From: Saprospiraceae bacterium | GTDB taxonomy: Bacteria; Bacteroidota; Bacteroidia; Chitinophagales; Saprospiraceae | Direction of reading: 5' to 3' | Assembly (NCBI GenBank): GCA_020848995.1 | Contig: JADLHA010000026.1 | Location: 1 to 44,101, forward strand | Length of the DNA: 44,101 nt | Shown: positions 36,289 through 44,101 of the stretch, one piece after another | How positions within the stretch are numbered: position 1 is the first letter of the stretch | Layout of the letters: the number at the start of each line of letters is the position of its first letter | Translations under genes and position numbers: made by a program | Notes under the pieces: generated by a model | Databases searched by the model: none | The model's input: the letters and a program-made list of their open reading frames with translations, nothing else | What the model was told of the DNA's origin: nothing

Positions 36289-37236
36289 ATGTCCAAAGAA
36301 AAAATATTGATTACCGGCGCTGCCGGCTTCATCGGTTCGCACCTCTGCGACCGATTCCTTCGGGATGGGTTCCACGTCATTGGAATGGACAACCTGCTTA
36401 CGGGGTCGCTCAACAACATTCAGCACCTGTTCAGCCTGGCAGATTTTGAGTTTTACCACCACGACGTCAGCCGGTTTGTGCACGTGCCGGGCAAGCTCGA
36501 TTACATTTTGCACTTTGCGTCACCTGCTTCCCCCATCGATTACCTCAAAATGCCGATCCAGACGTTGAAGGTCGGTTCGCTGGGCACGCACAACCTTTTG
36601 GGGCTGGCGCGGGAAAAGCGCGCGCGCGTACTCATTGCCTCCACCTCCGAAGTGTATGGAGATCCGTTGGTCCATCCTCAAACCGAGGATTATTGGGGAA
36701 ATGTAAACCCCATTGGTCCGCGCGGCGTGTACGACGAAGCTAAGCGTTTCCAGGAGGCCATAACCATGGCATATCATCGCTACCATGGGCTGGAGACCCG
36801 CATCGTCCGGATCTTCAATACGTACGGTCCCCGCATGCGGGTCGACGATGGCAGGGTGTTGCCGGCATTCTTCAAGCAGGCCATTCTGGGCGAGGCCCTC
36901 AGCATCTTTGGTGACGGGAGTCAGACCCGGTCATTTTGCTACGTCGATGACCTCGTCGAAGGCATCGTCCGCCTCTTGTTTAGCGATTACGCCGAACCTG
37001 TAAACCTTGGCAATCCGCAGGAAATCACCATACTCAATTTTGCGGAGGAGATCCTTTTACTGGTTGGCAACTCTGCCTCAAAAATAAGTTTTCATCCCCT
37101 GCCGGTCGACGATCCCAAGCAGCGCCGGCCCGACATCGGCCTTGCCCGGCGTTTGCTCAACTGGGAGCCCCGGGTTGGCAGAAGCGAGGGCCTGGCTTTG
37201 ACCTTCGAATACTTTAAAGCCGTCGTGAAGCCATGA
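36289..37236 (+). CDS. UDP-glucuronate decarboxylase (UDP-xylose synthase)
   Basis: The 315-residue short-chain-dehydrogenase-like enzyme converts UDP-glucuronate to UDP-xylose. The NAD site '[16 protein letters not shown]' lies at 8-23. '[20 protein letters not shown]', '[20 protein letters not shown]' and '[12 protein letters not shown]' (YxxxK) are the typical UXS blocks, as is '[17 protein letters not shown]'. The ATG at 36289 is used rather than a TTG three codons earlier, because the TTG falls inside the -7 box. Its stop overlaps the start of the next gene by four bases. It supplies a pentose precursor for the polysaccharide handled by the export protein downstream (inference). Confidence 0.93.
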   Translation: MSKEKILITGAAGFIGSHLCDRFLRDGFHVIGMDNLLTGSLNNIQHLFSLADFEFYHHDVSRFVHVPGKLDYILHFASPASPIDYLKMPIQTLKVGSLGTHNLLGLAREKRARVLIASTSEVYGDPLVHPQTEDYWGNVNPIGPRGVYDEAKRFQEAITMAYHRYHGLETRIVRIFNTYGPRMRVDDGRVLPAFFKQAILGEALSIFGDGSQTRSFCYVDDLVEGIVRLLFSDYAEPVNLGNPQEITILNFAEEILLLVGNSASKISFHPLPVDDPKQRRPDIGLARRLLNWEPRVGRSEGLALTFEYFKAVVKP

Positions 37237-38309
37237 GGGACGTGTCCGGATTCCAAAAAAGCATCCTGATCACGGGTGGAGCGGGCTTCATCGGTTCGCA
37301 CGTCGTGCGCCGTTTTGTCACTCAATATCCGCATTACCTGGTGGTCAATTTCGACGCGTTGACCTATGCGGGTAACCTCGAAAATCTGACAGACCTCGAA
37401 CAAGCACCCAATTACCGCTTTGTCTGCAGCGACATCGCCGACTTGCAGGAAGTGCGCAGCGCATTTGAAGCATGGTGCATTTCCGACGTCGTTCACCTTG
37501 CCGCAGAATCTCACGTCGATCGCTCCATTGAGGATCCAACGGCATTTGTGCGCACCAACGTGATGGGAACGCTCAATCTGCTGTTGTGCGCCCGAGATCA
37601 ATGGAGCGGTGGCAATGCACACCGTTTCTTTCACGTCAGTACCGATGAGGTATTTGGATCGCTGGGACCAGAAGGACACTTTACGGAAGACAGTCCGTAC
37701 GACCCGCGTTCGCCGTATTCGGCTTCTAAAGCCGGAGCAGATCATTTGGTGAGGGCATTTTTTCATACCTATGGACTCCCCGTCGTGTTATCCAACTGCT
37801 CCAATAATTACGGCCCCAACCAGTTTCCCGAAAAGCTCATTCCCCTCGTCATCAACAACTTGCTCGAAGGACGGGACCTGCCGGTATATGGGAAGGGACT
37901 CAATGTGCGCGACTGGCTTTGGGTCGTGGATCATGCTGCCGCCATCGATTTATTGTTCCATCGGGCAGCGCCCGGAAGCAGTTACAACATTGGCGGTAAT
38001 TGCGAAATGAGCAACATCGCCTTGGTCCGTTTGATTTGCCGGCAGATGGATGAAGTGCTTGGCAATGCGGAGGGAACATCGGAACGCCGGATAGCCTTTG
38101 TAGCAGACCGCCCGGGGCACGACCACCGGTATGCTATTGACGCCTCTAAAATTTTTGCTGATTTCGGTTGGAGGCCTACGGTACTACTGGATTCGGGGCT
38201 GCGTCAGACCATCGATTGGTATGTGGACCATCGCGATTGGCTGCAAAATGTCTGTTCGGGAGCCTACCGGGAATATTACCGCAACCATTACGGTCGTAAG
38301 TCAGGCTGA
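37233..38309 (+). CDS. rfbB: dTDP-glucose 4,6-dehydratase
   Basis: The 358-residue NAD-dependent enzyme produces dTDP-4-keto-6-deoxyglucose, the branch point for rhamnose and other deoxysugars. '[16 protein letters not shown]' opens the Rossmann fold. '[15 protein letters not shown]', '[12 protein letters not shown]' (Thr-Asp-Glu catalytic triplet), '[15 protein letters not shown]' (YxxxK) and '[18 protein letters not shown]' are diagnostic. It is translationally coupled to the UDP-glucuronate decarboxylase gene through an ATGA overlap and lies 26 bases before the export gene. The other rhamnose genes (rfbA, rfbC, rfbD) are not in this window. Confidence 0.96.
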   Translation: MRDVSGFQKSILITGGAGFIGSHVVRRFVTQYPHYLVVNFDALTYAGNLENLTDLEQAPNYRFVCSDIADLQEVRSAFEAWCISDVVHLAAESHVDRSIEDPTAFVRTNVMGTLNLLLCARDQWSGGNAHRFFHVSTDEVFGSLGPEGHFTEDSPYDPRSPYSASKAGADHLVRAFFHTYGLPVVLSNCSNNYGPNQFPEKLIPLVINNLLEGRDLPVYGKGLNVRDWLWVVDHAAAIDLLFHRAAPGSSYNIGGNCEMSNIALVRLICRQMDEVLGNAEGTSERRIAFVADRPGHDHRYAIDASKIFADFGWRPTVLLDSGLRQTIDWYVDHRDWLQNVCSGAYREYYRNHYGRKSG

Positions 38310-38335
38310 ATGATACATCTCCGCTCTCAATTGAA

Positions 38336-41164
38336 ATGCGCATCATGAAGGAGTTAATGAAATGGAATCCACAATGCAGGAATTTGCGTTGGTATTTGGC
38401 GACCCTCCAATCGCTGCTACAGGTCCGCATGTATGGTGCAGTGCCGCTGATGTTGTTGCTGTTTTCACATTTTACCACAGCCTTCACCCAGACGCAACAG
38501 CAAGCTGAACAATCGGCCAGAAAAGAATTAGAAGCCCGTGGCATCACGGATGATGAGCTGCGGCAAAAACTTTCAGCACGTGGTATTGACCTAGATCAGC
38601 TAGAAAACCTCAGTCCCGAACAGGCGTTAGCCATGCAGTCGGAAATTGAAAGGGCCATAGAGGAAATTGAACGCGAGCGAGGGCCTCAGGCTCGGCGCCC
38701 GGCAGCCCCCTCGGCCGTGAGCCATCGTCAGCTTGGGCTGGCCAAACAACTGGATACGACGAAAGCAATTGTTGCAAACGAGTTGTCTCCTGTTTCCGAT
38801 CGGGATACTTCAAAGAAGTTCGCACTTACGTCGGGCGATCCCGAAAGGATCTGGGGCCACCACCTCTTTCAAACTGGCGCGGCCACAGACCCTCCCCCAG
38901 GGGCTGAGGTGCAAGCTCCTGATTCCTATAGGCTGGGTCCGGGTGACGTCATCGCGGTAAGCATCTGGGGCATGAGTCAGCACAACGAAGTCTATGAATT
39001 GGGCACTGACGGGTCCATCGTCCCGGATAGACTCCCCCGCATCTTTCTCAAGGGGATGCCCCTGGCAAAGGCGAGGGCTTTGTTGAAGAGTCAGTTCGGC
39101 CGGTACTATCGCTTTAATGAAAACCAATTCGACGTCGCGTTGAACCGTGTGCGGACCATCAACGTCAACCTGTTTGGTGAGGTGGTTCGCAGCGGCGGGA
39201 TTTCGTTGTCTGCTACCAACACAGCCGTCAACGCATTGGCAGCCGCCGGTGGGCTTACCAGCATCGGAAGTGTGCGCAATATGATCCTGGTGCGCAATGG
39301 AAGGAAGATTCCGCTCGACCTGTACCGGTTTTTGTCGGATCCGGCGACCACCAGCGATGTTTACCTGGAACACAATGACCTGATCCAGGTGCCGGTGGCT
39401 GGAAAAGTTGTTCGCATCCAGGGAGCCGTGAGCCGCCCGATGCGATACGAACTGATAGAGGGCGAGGGCCTTCTCAAGCTGATTGCCTACGCCGGTGGGC
39501 TACGCGAAAATGCCATTACGCAGACCTTGCAAATCGAGCGTTTTGAAAATGACCGCCGCACCCTGCTCGATGTTCCACTGGATGCACTCAAGGCCAAAGG
39601 GGGCGACTTCGCCTTGCGGCACGGCGACCAGGTAACGATCTACTCCATTCGCACAGAAGCAGAGGAATACGTCTATGTGCGGGGAGCCGTGCGCGTAGAA
39701 GCTTCTTACCGTTTTGAAGCCGGCATGAAATTGTCGCAATTGCTCAGCCGCGTTGCCCTGCTTCCCGAATCGAATACGGAGATTGCTTTTTTGCGGAGGA
39801 ACCACCCGGATGGAACGGCATCGCTGCTGCGGATCAACCTGCGCAAGGTCATCGGGGGCAGTTCCGAGGACGATGCGGAACTTAGGGGAGGCGACGAATT
39901 GATCGTTTACCGCGCGGCGGCCTTTGTTGATCGGGCCTATGTTAGCATCCAGGGAGCGGTCCGTCAGGAGGGCACCTTTCAATTTGACCCGAGTCAGGAT
40001 ACGCGCCTGAAGGATTTGCTGCTGATGGCGGGAGGCCTCCGGAATGATGCCTTTCAGGATGCCTTGCTCTACCGCAGGGACGATAAAAGTTTGCACAAGC
40101 TCAGTGTCATCCGGGTTGATGTCCAGGACCTGATGTCGAATGATGCAGCAGAGCAGAATGTTTACCTGCAACCTTACGATAGCCTGGTGGTACTGTCGGA
40201 GGGACAATTTGAAGAAAGCCGTTTTGTGGAAATATCGGGAGCCGTCCGGCAACCCGGACGCTATGCATTTGGCAACGGCTTGACTGCCGCTGATTTGGTA
40301 GCACTTGCCCAGGGATTCACCTATTTTGCGGCACCTAACCGCATTGACGTGTTCCGGGTGGTCATGCGCAATGATAAACCTACACAAACAGTTGTTAGTA
40401 CTTTGTCGCTTTCAGCCGATTTGCAGACATCGACTTCGGATGGCAGTTATGTGCTGGAGCCTTTTGACCTGCTGGTGGTGCGGGCGCAGCCGGAATTTCA
40501 GTTGCAGCAAGTCGTTCAATTGGAAGGGGAATTCCGCTATCCAGGGCCCTACGCACTCATTAATCCTAACGAACGTATGTCTGATCTGGTCTTCCGGGCC
40601 GGAGGGCTGAGTGCAGAAGCATTTGCAGGAGGTGCAACCCTTTACCGGACGATGGACAGCATCGGGTATGTGGTGGTCGACCTAGCAACTGCGCTCAAAG
40701 AACGGGCCTCCAATACCGACATTCTGCTCAAACAAGGAGACCTGCTCTACGTTCCCAAGCAGAAGGATCTCGTTCGCATTGCCGGGGCAACCAATGCTGG
40801 CGACTTGTATCCGGACAAACTGCTGGCAGGTAATAATGCCATCAACGTGGCATTTGAACACGGGAAGTCGGCCAAATATTACATAGACCGTTATGCTGCG
40901 GGGATTTCAAAAGCAGGAGACCTGGACAAGATCACGGTGGAACACCCAAACGGTCGAATTGATCGTACGAGAAGTTTCCTGTTTTTCAATATTTACCCCA
41001 AAGTGTCTAAGGGTTCGGTCATCAACGTAGGATACAAAGACCCCAAAGCGCCCAAAGCCAAAAGTGAAAAAAAGGACATCGATTGGTCGAAAGTGGTCGC
41101 AGATTCGATTGCCCAGGCCACAGCTGTGCTCAGCCTCATCCTGCTGATTGACCGCTTGAAATGA
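38336..41164 (+). CDS. polysaccharide export outer-membrane protein with multiple SLBB domains
   Basis: This is a 942-residue Wza-like export protein of the long Bacteroidota type. A hydrophobic signal sequence lies near 32-52 (MYGAVPLMLLLFSHFTTAF). The start may therefore be ATG 38429, although 38336 keeps the operon spacing. A charged, helical Glu/Arg-rich region follows to about 130. The polysaccharide export domain begins 'YRLGPGDVIAVSIWG', and I count six SLBB-type repeats with the 'VxIxGAVxxPGxY...LLxxAGGL' pattern between about 270 and 810. The C-terminus has one hydrophobic helix (IAQATAVLSLILLIDRLK). It should form the outer-membrane channel for capsule or exopolysaccharide. No Wzc-type kinase or flippase gene is adjacent. 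Confidence 0.92.
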   Translation: MRIMKELMKWNPQCRNLRWYLATLQSLLQVRMYGAVPLMLLLFSHFTTAFTQTQQQAEQSARKELEARGITDDELRQKLSARGIDLDQLENLSPEQALAMQSEIERAIEEIERERGPQARRPAAPSAVSHRQLGLAKQLDTTKAIVANELSPVSDRDTSKKFALTSGDPERIWGHHLFQTGAATDPPPGAEVQAPDSYRLGPGDVIAVSIWGMSQHNEVYELGTDGSIVPDRLPRIFLKGMPLAKARALLKSQFGRYYRFNENQFDVALNRVRTINVNLFGEVVRSGGISLSATNTAVNALAAAGGLTSIGSVRNMILVRNGRKIPLDLYRFLSDPATTSDVYLEHNDLIQVPVAGKVVRIQGAVSRPMRYELIEGEGLLKLIAYAGGLRENAITQTLQIERFENDRRTLLDVPLDALKAKGGDFALRHGDQVTIYSIRTEAEEYVYVRGAVRVEASYRFEAGMKLSQLLSRVALLPESNTEIAFLRRNHPDGTASLLRINLRKVIGGSSEDDAELRGGDELIVYRAAAFVDRAYVSIQGAVRQEGTFQFDPSQDTRLKDLLLMAGGLRNDAFQDALLYRRDDKSLHKLSVIRVDVQDLMSNDAAEQNVYLQPYDSLVVLSEGQFEESRFVEISGAVRQPGRYAFGNGLTAADLVALAQGFTYFAAPNRIDVFRVVMRNDKPTQTVVSTLSLSADLQTSTSDGSYVLEPFDLLVVRAQPEFQLQQVVQLEGEFRYPGPYALINPNERMSDLVFRAGGLSAEAFAGGATLYRTMDSIGYVVVDLATALKERASNTDILLKQGDLLYVPKQKDLVRIAGATNAGDLYPDKLLAGNNAINVAFEHGKSAKYYIDRYAAGISKAGDLDKITVEHPNGRIDRTRSFLFFNIYPKVSKGSVINVGYKDPKAPKAKSEKKDIDWSKVVADSIAQATAVLSLILLIDRLK

Positions 41165-41176
41165 GCTTAACGATCC

Positions 41177-42379
41177 TTAGTGTAGGATTGCAGCAATGCC
41201 AGGGAGTTCTCGACCTTCCAGCATTTCGAGCATTGCCCCGCCTCCGGTGGAGACAAAACTGACCCGGCTGGCTAAGCCGAATTGATGAATGGCTGCAACC
41301 GAATCGCCACCGCCTACGAGTGAATACGCACCAGCCGACGTCGCCTCGGCGATGGCCTCAGCAACCCCGCGCGTTCCATGGGAGAAAGCCTGGCGTTCAA
41401 AAACGCCCATGGGGCCGTTCCACAACAGGGTTTTGGAGTTGCGGATCACCGCAGCATAACTCAGAAGCGTGCGCGGACCAATGTCGAGCCCCATGGATCC
41501 CGCAGGAACTTCCGGCCCTTCGGTTATTTTGCATTGATCGCCGGCTTCAGGTGAAGAGGCAACCACTCCATCGGTGGGCAGCATCAGTTCAACGTCCAAC
41601 TGCCTGGCGCGCTCCAGCAGCGAGAGGGCCAGTTCGAGTTTGTCGGATTCGCATAGTGAAGACCCAGTTTCATATCCCTGAGCTCGCAAAAAGGTGTAAG
41701 CCATGCCTCCGCCGATGAGTATGGCATTGCAAAATTGCATGAGGTTGTCGATCAGCTCGATTTTGTCGGACACTTTGGCCCCACCAAGAATCGCTGTACA
41801 GGGCTTTTCTGGATTTCTGAGCACGCGAAGCGCATTGTCCACTTCATCCTGCATTAAAAACCCAAAGGACTTGTGGTCCCGGTCGAAAAAACGCGCAATG
41901 GTAGCGGTGGTTGCGTGTTCGCGATGTGCTGCGCCAAAAGCGTCGTTTACAAAAAAGTCTCCCAGAGAAGCAAGCTCGCGGGCAAATGTTGAATTTCCTT
42001 TTTCTTCCTCGGGGCGGAACCGCGTGTTTTCCAGCAATAGCACGCCTCCCTGCGGTAAACGGTGCAGTCTGGCCAGAGTATCGGGTCCCCCGCAGTCGGA
42101 AGCAAAATCGACCCGGGTGCCCAGCAATCGCGAAAGTTCTTCGGCAATGGGCTTTAGGGAAAAACGTGCGGTATCCAGGCTGCCATCGGGCAGAAGAGAT
42201 TTGAGCGGTCTACCCAAATGAGAAAAAATGACCAGTCGTGCCCCTTTACCGGTAAGGTATCTTATGGTTTCAAGAGAACGGACGATTCGGGTATTATCGC
42301 GAATGACCCCGCCTTCCAAAGGAACATTAAAATCGACGCGCAACAAGGCGATGCGCCCATCCAGTTTCCAGTTTTTCAA
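41177..42379 (-). CDS. pgk: phosphoglycerate kinase
   Basis: The 400-residue glycolytic enzyme transfers phosphate from 1,3-bisphosphoglycerate to ADP. Diagnostic stretches: 'LLRVDFNVPLEGGVIRDNTRI' (positions about 12-32), 'VIFSHLGRP' near 60-68, 'LLLENTRFRPEEEKG', 'FVNDAFGAAHREHAT', 'AILGGAKVSDKIELIDNL', 'LWNGPMGVFE' and 'SLVGGGDSVAAI' with the ATP-binding glycines. The start lies 11 bases after the end of gap, so the two form one operon. It is convergent with the export protein gene with only 12 bases between the stops and no visible terminator hairpin. Confidence 0.98.
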   Translation of the reverse strand: MKNWKLDGRIALLRVDFNVPLEGGVIRDNTRIVRSLETIRYLTGKGARLVIFSHLGRPLKSLLPDGSLDTARFSLKPIAEELSRLLGTRVDFASDCGGPDTLARLHRLPQGGVLLLENTRFRPEEEKGNSTFARELASLGDFFVNDAFGAAHREHATTATIARFFDRDHKSFGFLMQDEVDNALRVLRNPEKPCTAILGGAKVSDKIELIDNLMQFCNAILIGGGMAYTFLRAQGYETGSSLCESDKLELALSLLERARQLDVELMLPTDGVVASSPEAGDQCKITEGPEVPAGSMGLDIGPRTLLSYAAVIRNSKTLLWNGPMGVFERQAFSHGTRGVAEAIAEATSAGAYSLVGGGDSVAAIHQFGLASRVSFVSTGGGAMLEMLEGRELPGIAAILH

Positions 42380-42390
42380 TCGAACGGTGC

Positions 42391-43389
42391 TTAAGAAATG
42401 GTGGCAAATTTATGGCAAAGATCGGCCAGCCGGGATGCATATCCCGATTCGTTGTCGTACCACGCCACAATGCGGATGTATGCTTCTTTTGATTCTGTAA
42501 GGAGCGAGTCGAAGATGGCACTGTGGGGATTTCCGATGATGTCGGAGGAGACAAGCGGTTTTTCGGAATATTCCAGGATTCCACGCAGCGACCGGGCTGC
42601 AGCTTTGGCAAACAGATCGTTGACCCGAGCGATGTCGGTGGGCCTTTCCGGTAGATAGAGCAATTCGATGAGCGACCCCGAAATGACCGGTACGCGATAA
42701 GAAGAGGCCATGAGCTTACCCTTTATAGAGGGCAGGACCAGCTCGACGGCACGGCCCGCTCCCGTCGACGTTGGAATGATGTTCTGGGCAGCAGCACGGG
42801 CACGGCGCAGGTCTTTGTGGGGTGCATCCTGCAAGCGCTGGTCTTGCGTGTAGGCGTGAATGGTGTTCATGCTCGCAAACCGGAGGCCAAACGCTTTTTC
42901 GAGCTGACAGAGGATGACTGCAAGGCAATTGGTCGTACAGGAGGCGTTGGAAATGATGGCGTCGCTACCCTTAAGATTCCTGTCGTTGACTCCAAGGACA
43001 TATACCGGAATGTCAGGATCTTTTGGAGGAGCAGAAAGGATGACCCTGCCAGCCCCGGCGACTAAATGTTTCTCAGATTCTTCACGGGACAGGAGTTTGC
43101 CGGTGCACTCCAATACGACGTCGACCCCATGCTCTTTCCAGGGCAGTTGGGATGGATCCTGGTGGTTGTAAGCATGAATGGCGTTTCCATCGACCACCAA
43201 CTTTCCCCCCTCCGTGCTGATTTTAGCACCAAAACGCCGCTGGGCACTGTCGTACTCCAGCAAATGGGCAAGGGTATCTACATCGGTGAGGTCGTTTATG
43301 GCTACAACCTCAAGGTCCTTGCGGTTTTTTAGAGCCCGGTAACAAAGCCGGCCAATCCTCCCAAACCCGTTGATGGCAATTTTTTTCAT
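42391..43389 (-). CDS. gap: glyceraldehyde-3-phosphate dehydrogenase
   Basis: The 332-residue glycolytic enzyme is of the phosphorylating type. The NAD site 'INGFGRIGRLCYRAL' opens the chain, and Asp33 ('INDLTD') predicts NAD rather than NADP preference. The catalytic Cys151 is in 'SNASCTTNCLA' and His178 in 'NTIHAYTQDQRL'. One block departs from the commonest form: 'TSTGAGRAVELVLPSIKGKL' where TGAAKAV is usual. The change is conservative and activity is expected. It is the first gene of gap-pgk. A TAATTTG-like element just upstream is one mismatch from the -7 consensus. Confidence 0.98.
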   Translation of the reverse strand: MKKIAINGFGRIGRLCYRALKNRKDLEVVAINDLTDVDTLAHLLEYDSAQRRFGAKISTEGGKLVVDGNAIHAYNHQDPSQLPWKEHGVDVVLECTGKLLSREESEKHLVAGAGRVILSAPPKDPDIPVYVLGVNDRNLKGSDAIISNASCTTNCLAVILCQLEKAFGLRFASMNTIHAYTQDQRLQDAPHKDLRRARAAAQNIIPTSTGAGRAVELVLPSIKGKLMASSYRVPVISGSLIELLYLPERPTDIARVNDLFAKAAARSLRGILEYSEKPLVSSDIIGNPHSAIFDSLLTESKEAYIRIVAWYDNESGYASRLADLCHKFATIS

Positions 43390-43457
43390 AGCGCGTTATG
43401 GCACTGCAAATTAAAGATAAAAAAGTGGCAAAGGTTCAGGCAATTGGCAAAGCGCTT

Positions 43458-43465
43458 TATATTTG
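43458..43465 (+). promoter_or_regulatory. -7 box for tRNA-Glu
   Basis: TATATTTG matches TAnnTTTG and ends 13 bases before the mature tRNA start. A TTCA at 43435-43438 with 19-base spacing could be a poor -33. Confidence 0.5.
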
Positions 43466-43478
43466 CACCTCGTTTTCC

Positions 43479-43540
<62 letters not shown>

Positions 43541-43550
<10 letters not shown>

Positions 43551-43837
43551 CGATAAACCCTTGTAAGTCTTTGATTTGTAAGGGTTTTGTTTTTTATGCC
43601 TCCTTTTTTGCCACCTCTTTTATTAAACCAGGATAAACACTTTTGAACGTATTCAAAGATATAACAAATTGAATATTCCATCCTATTTGCCATTAAACTC
43701 CTACCAAAATAACACCTGGTTGGAAAATCCTCACTGTAAAGAGGTTTTATTATTTCATAGGCATCCTGGCTGGTTTTAATCTGAGGCCTGTCAGCGCTTT
43801 TAGGATGATAACTGACTTGAATTTCTGATAGTTTCAT
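43541..43837 (-). pseudogene. degenerate RadC/JAB-domain protein fragment
   Basis: The first 35 or so residues (43837 down to about 43733) read 'LSEIQVSYHPKSADRP' and 'IKTSQDAYEIIKPLYSED'. These match the N-terminal region of the RadC-like JAB-domain proteins common on Bacteroidota mobile elements, recognised from memory. After this the frame departs: no 'LLLNRANRVLG' strand, no HxHPSG metal motif. The remaining 60 codons drift through non-coding sequence into the tRNA complement. The intact protein would be about 150 residues. I read it as a truncated, non-functional remnant. A chance frame is less likely given the N-terminal match. Confidence 0.5.
43555..43595 (+). terminator. terminator of tRNA-Glu
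   Basis: AAACCCTT and AAGGGTTT arms are separated by 17 bases and followed by a nearly pure T-run. The spacer contains a repeated TTGTAAG/TTGTAAG element. Confidence 0.7.
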
Positions 43838-43961
43838 GGATGTTCATTTTGGGTTATGAAAAGAGTTACTTTGAAATATTACTAACATAATGGTATATGT
43901 AAGTGAGTTAGAATACCCTGGCTTGTTATAGTTTGATGTATGATTAATTGTTTCTTTAGAT

Positions 43962-44101
43962 TGTAGTGTCAATTTGTTTCGGCCCCCTAAACAATCAGAC
44001 GAAGTTACACATAAAAAAATGTAATCTTTGTCTATGGAAAAGCGCAAATTCAGCCGTGAGGAGAAGCTTAAAATCCTCAAAGAAGCCCTGGGACAGGGCG
44101 T
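43962..44101 (+). mobile_element. left end of an IS3-family insertion sequence (cut by window edge)
   Basis: The stretch begins TGTAGTGTCAATTTG and continues with a C-rich block (GGCCCCCT) and a short leader before a transposase OrfA start. IS3-family ends begin with TG, so the left terminus is placed at 43962. The right end and target duplication are outside the window, so the boundary is provisional. Confidence 0.55.
44034..44101 (+). CDS. IS3-family transposase OrfA (3' end outside window)
   Basis: Only 22 codons are visible. They read 'MEKRKFSREEKLKILKEALG', the standard opening of the helix-turn-helix OrfA of IS3-family elements, which binds the terminal repeats. OrfB (the DDE catalytic part, usually made by frameshift) would lie further right. 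Whether the copy is intact cannot be judged. Confidence 0.75.
   Translation, partial: MEKRKFSREEKLKILKEALGQG

Noticed and set aside
41165-41182. TTAACGATCCTTAGT, similar to the 4104 palindrome
   Set aside because: It has lost dyad symmetry and overlaps the pgk stop codon, so I do not count it as a further copy.

Overview
The window looks like chromosomal DNA from a member of the Bacteroidota, most likely a saprospirian relative (inference). Three encoded proteins end in type IX secretion (T9SS) type A sorting domains. There are glutamine synthetase III, a DUF6702 protein, a LptE of the Bacteroidota type and a TonB-dependent receptor with a carboxypeptidase-like N-terminal domain. Many genes are preceded by the Bacteroidota -7 element TAnnTTTG rather than a sigma-70 -10 box, and Shine-Dalgarno sequences are scarce. 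Several start codons were reset by homology or by the position of the -7 box.

Left part (1-7,700): the end of a T9SS-sorted repeat protein, the NhaA Na+/H+ antiporter, an exported receptor-L-domain-like repeat protein, and a compact divergent locus. That locus holds an M1 metallopeptidase and a HupE/UreJ-like membrane protein on the minus strand, and a DUF6702 exported protein on the plus strand. Centre-left (7,800-17,400, all minus): miaB, a sigma-54-type activator, lptE, a TPR-like protein and secG form one tightly packed operon. It is followed by an unknown exported protein, a TonB-dependent receptor, and groES-groEL. As I recall Bacteroidota genomes, miaB-to-secG is often directly followed by groESL, so the receptor pair looks like an insertion.

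Centre (17,600-28,200): aroE overlapping a proline dehydrogenase gene, an outer-membrane beta-barrel, an unknown exported protein, a CoA-binding protein, a WaaE-like glycosyltransferase, a low-molecular-weight tyrosine phosphatase, ferritin, a two-gene surface-protein unit (short T9SS protein plus a 557-residue exported protein) and glutamine synthetase III.

Right part (28,200-44,101): tyrosine catabolism (hmgA-hpd) with a divergent acylphosphatase, a large T9SS protein, an envelope cluster (outer-membrane protein, waaA Kdo transferase, rfaE1-type heptose kinase), and a polysaccharide cluster (UDP-glucuronate decarboxylase, dTDP-glucose 4,6-dehydratase, multi-SLBB export protein). Then come gap-pgk, tRNA-Glu(TTC), a decayed RadC/JAB-like fragment and the left end of an IS3-family insertion sequence cut by the window edge.

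Most of the window is ordinary core and envelope biology. The least explained items are a recurring CTAAC-N4-GTTAG palindrome in three intergenic regions, the HupE/M1/DUF6702 locus with crossing promoters, the unknown protein before the TonB receptor, and the secreted two-gene unit at 23.6-25.8 kb. I found no CRISPR array, prophage or recognisable defence system.
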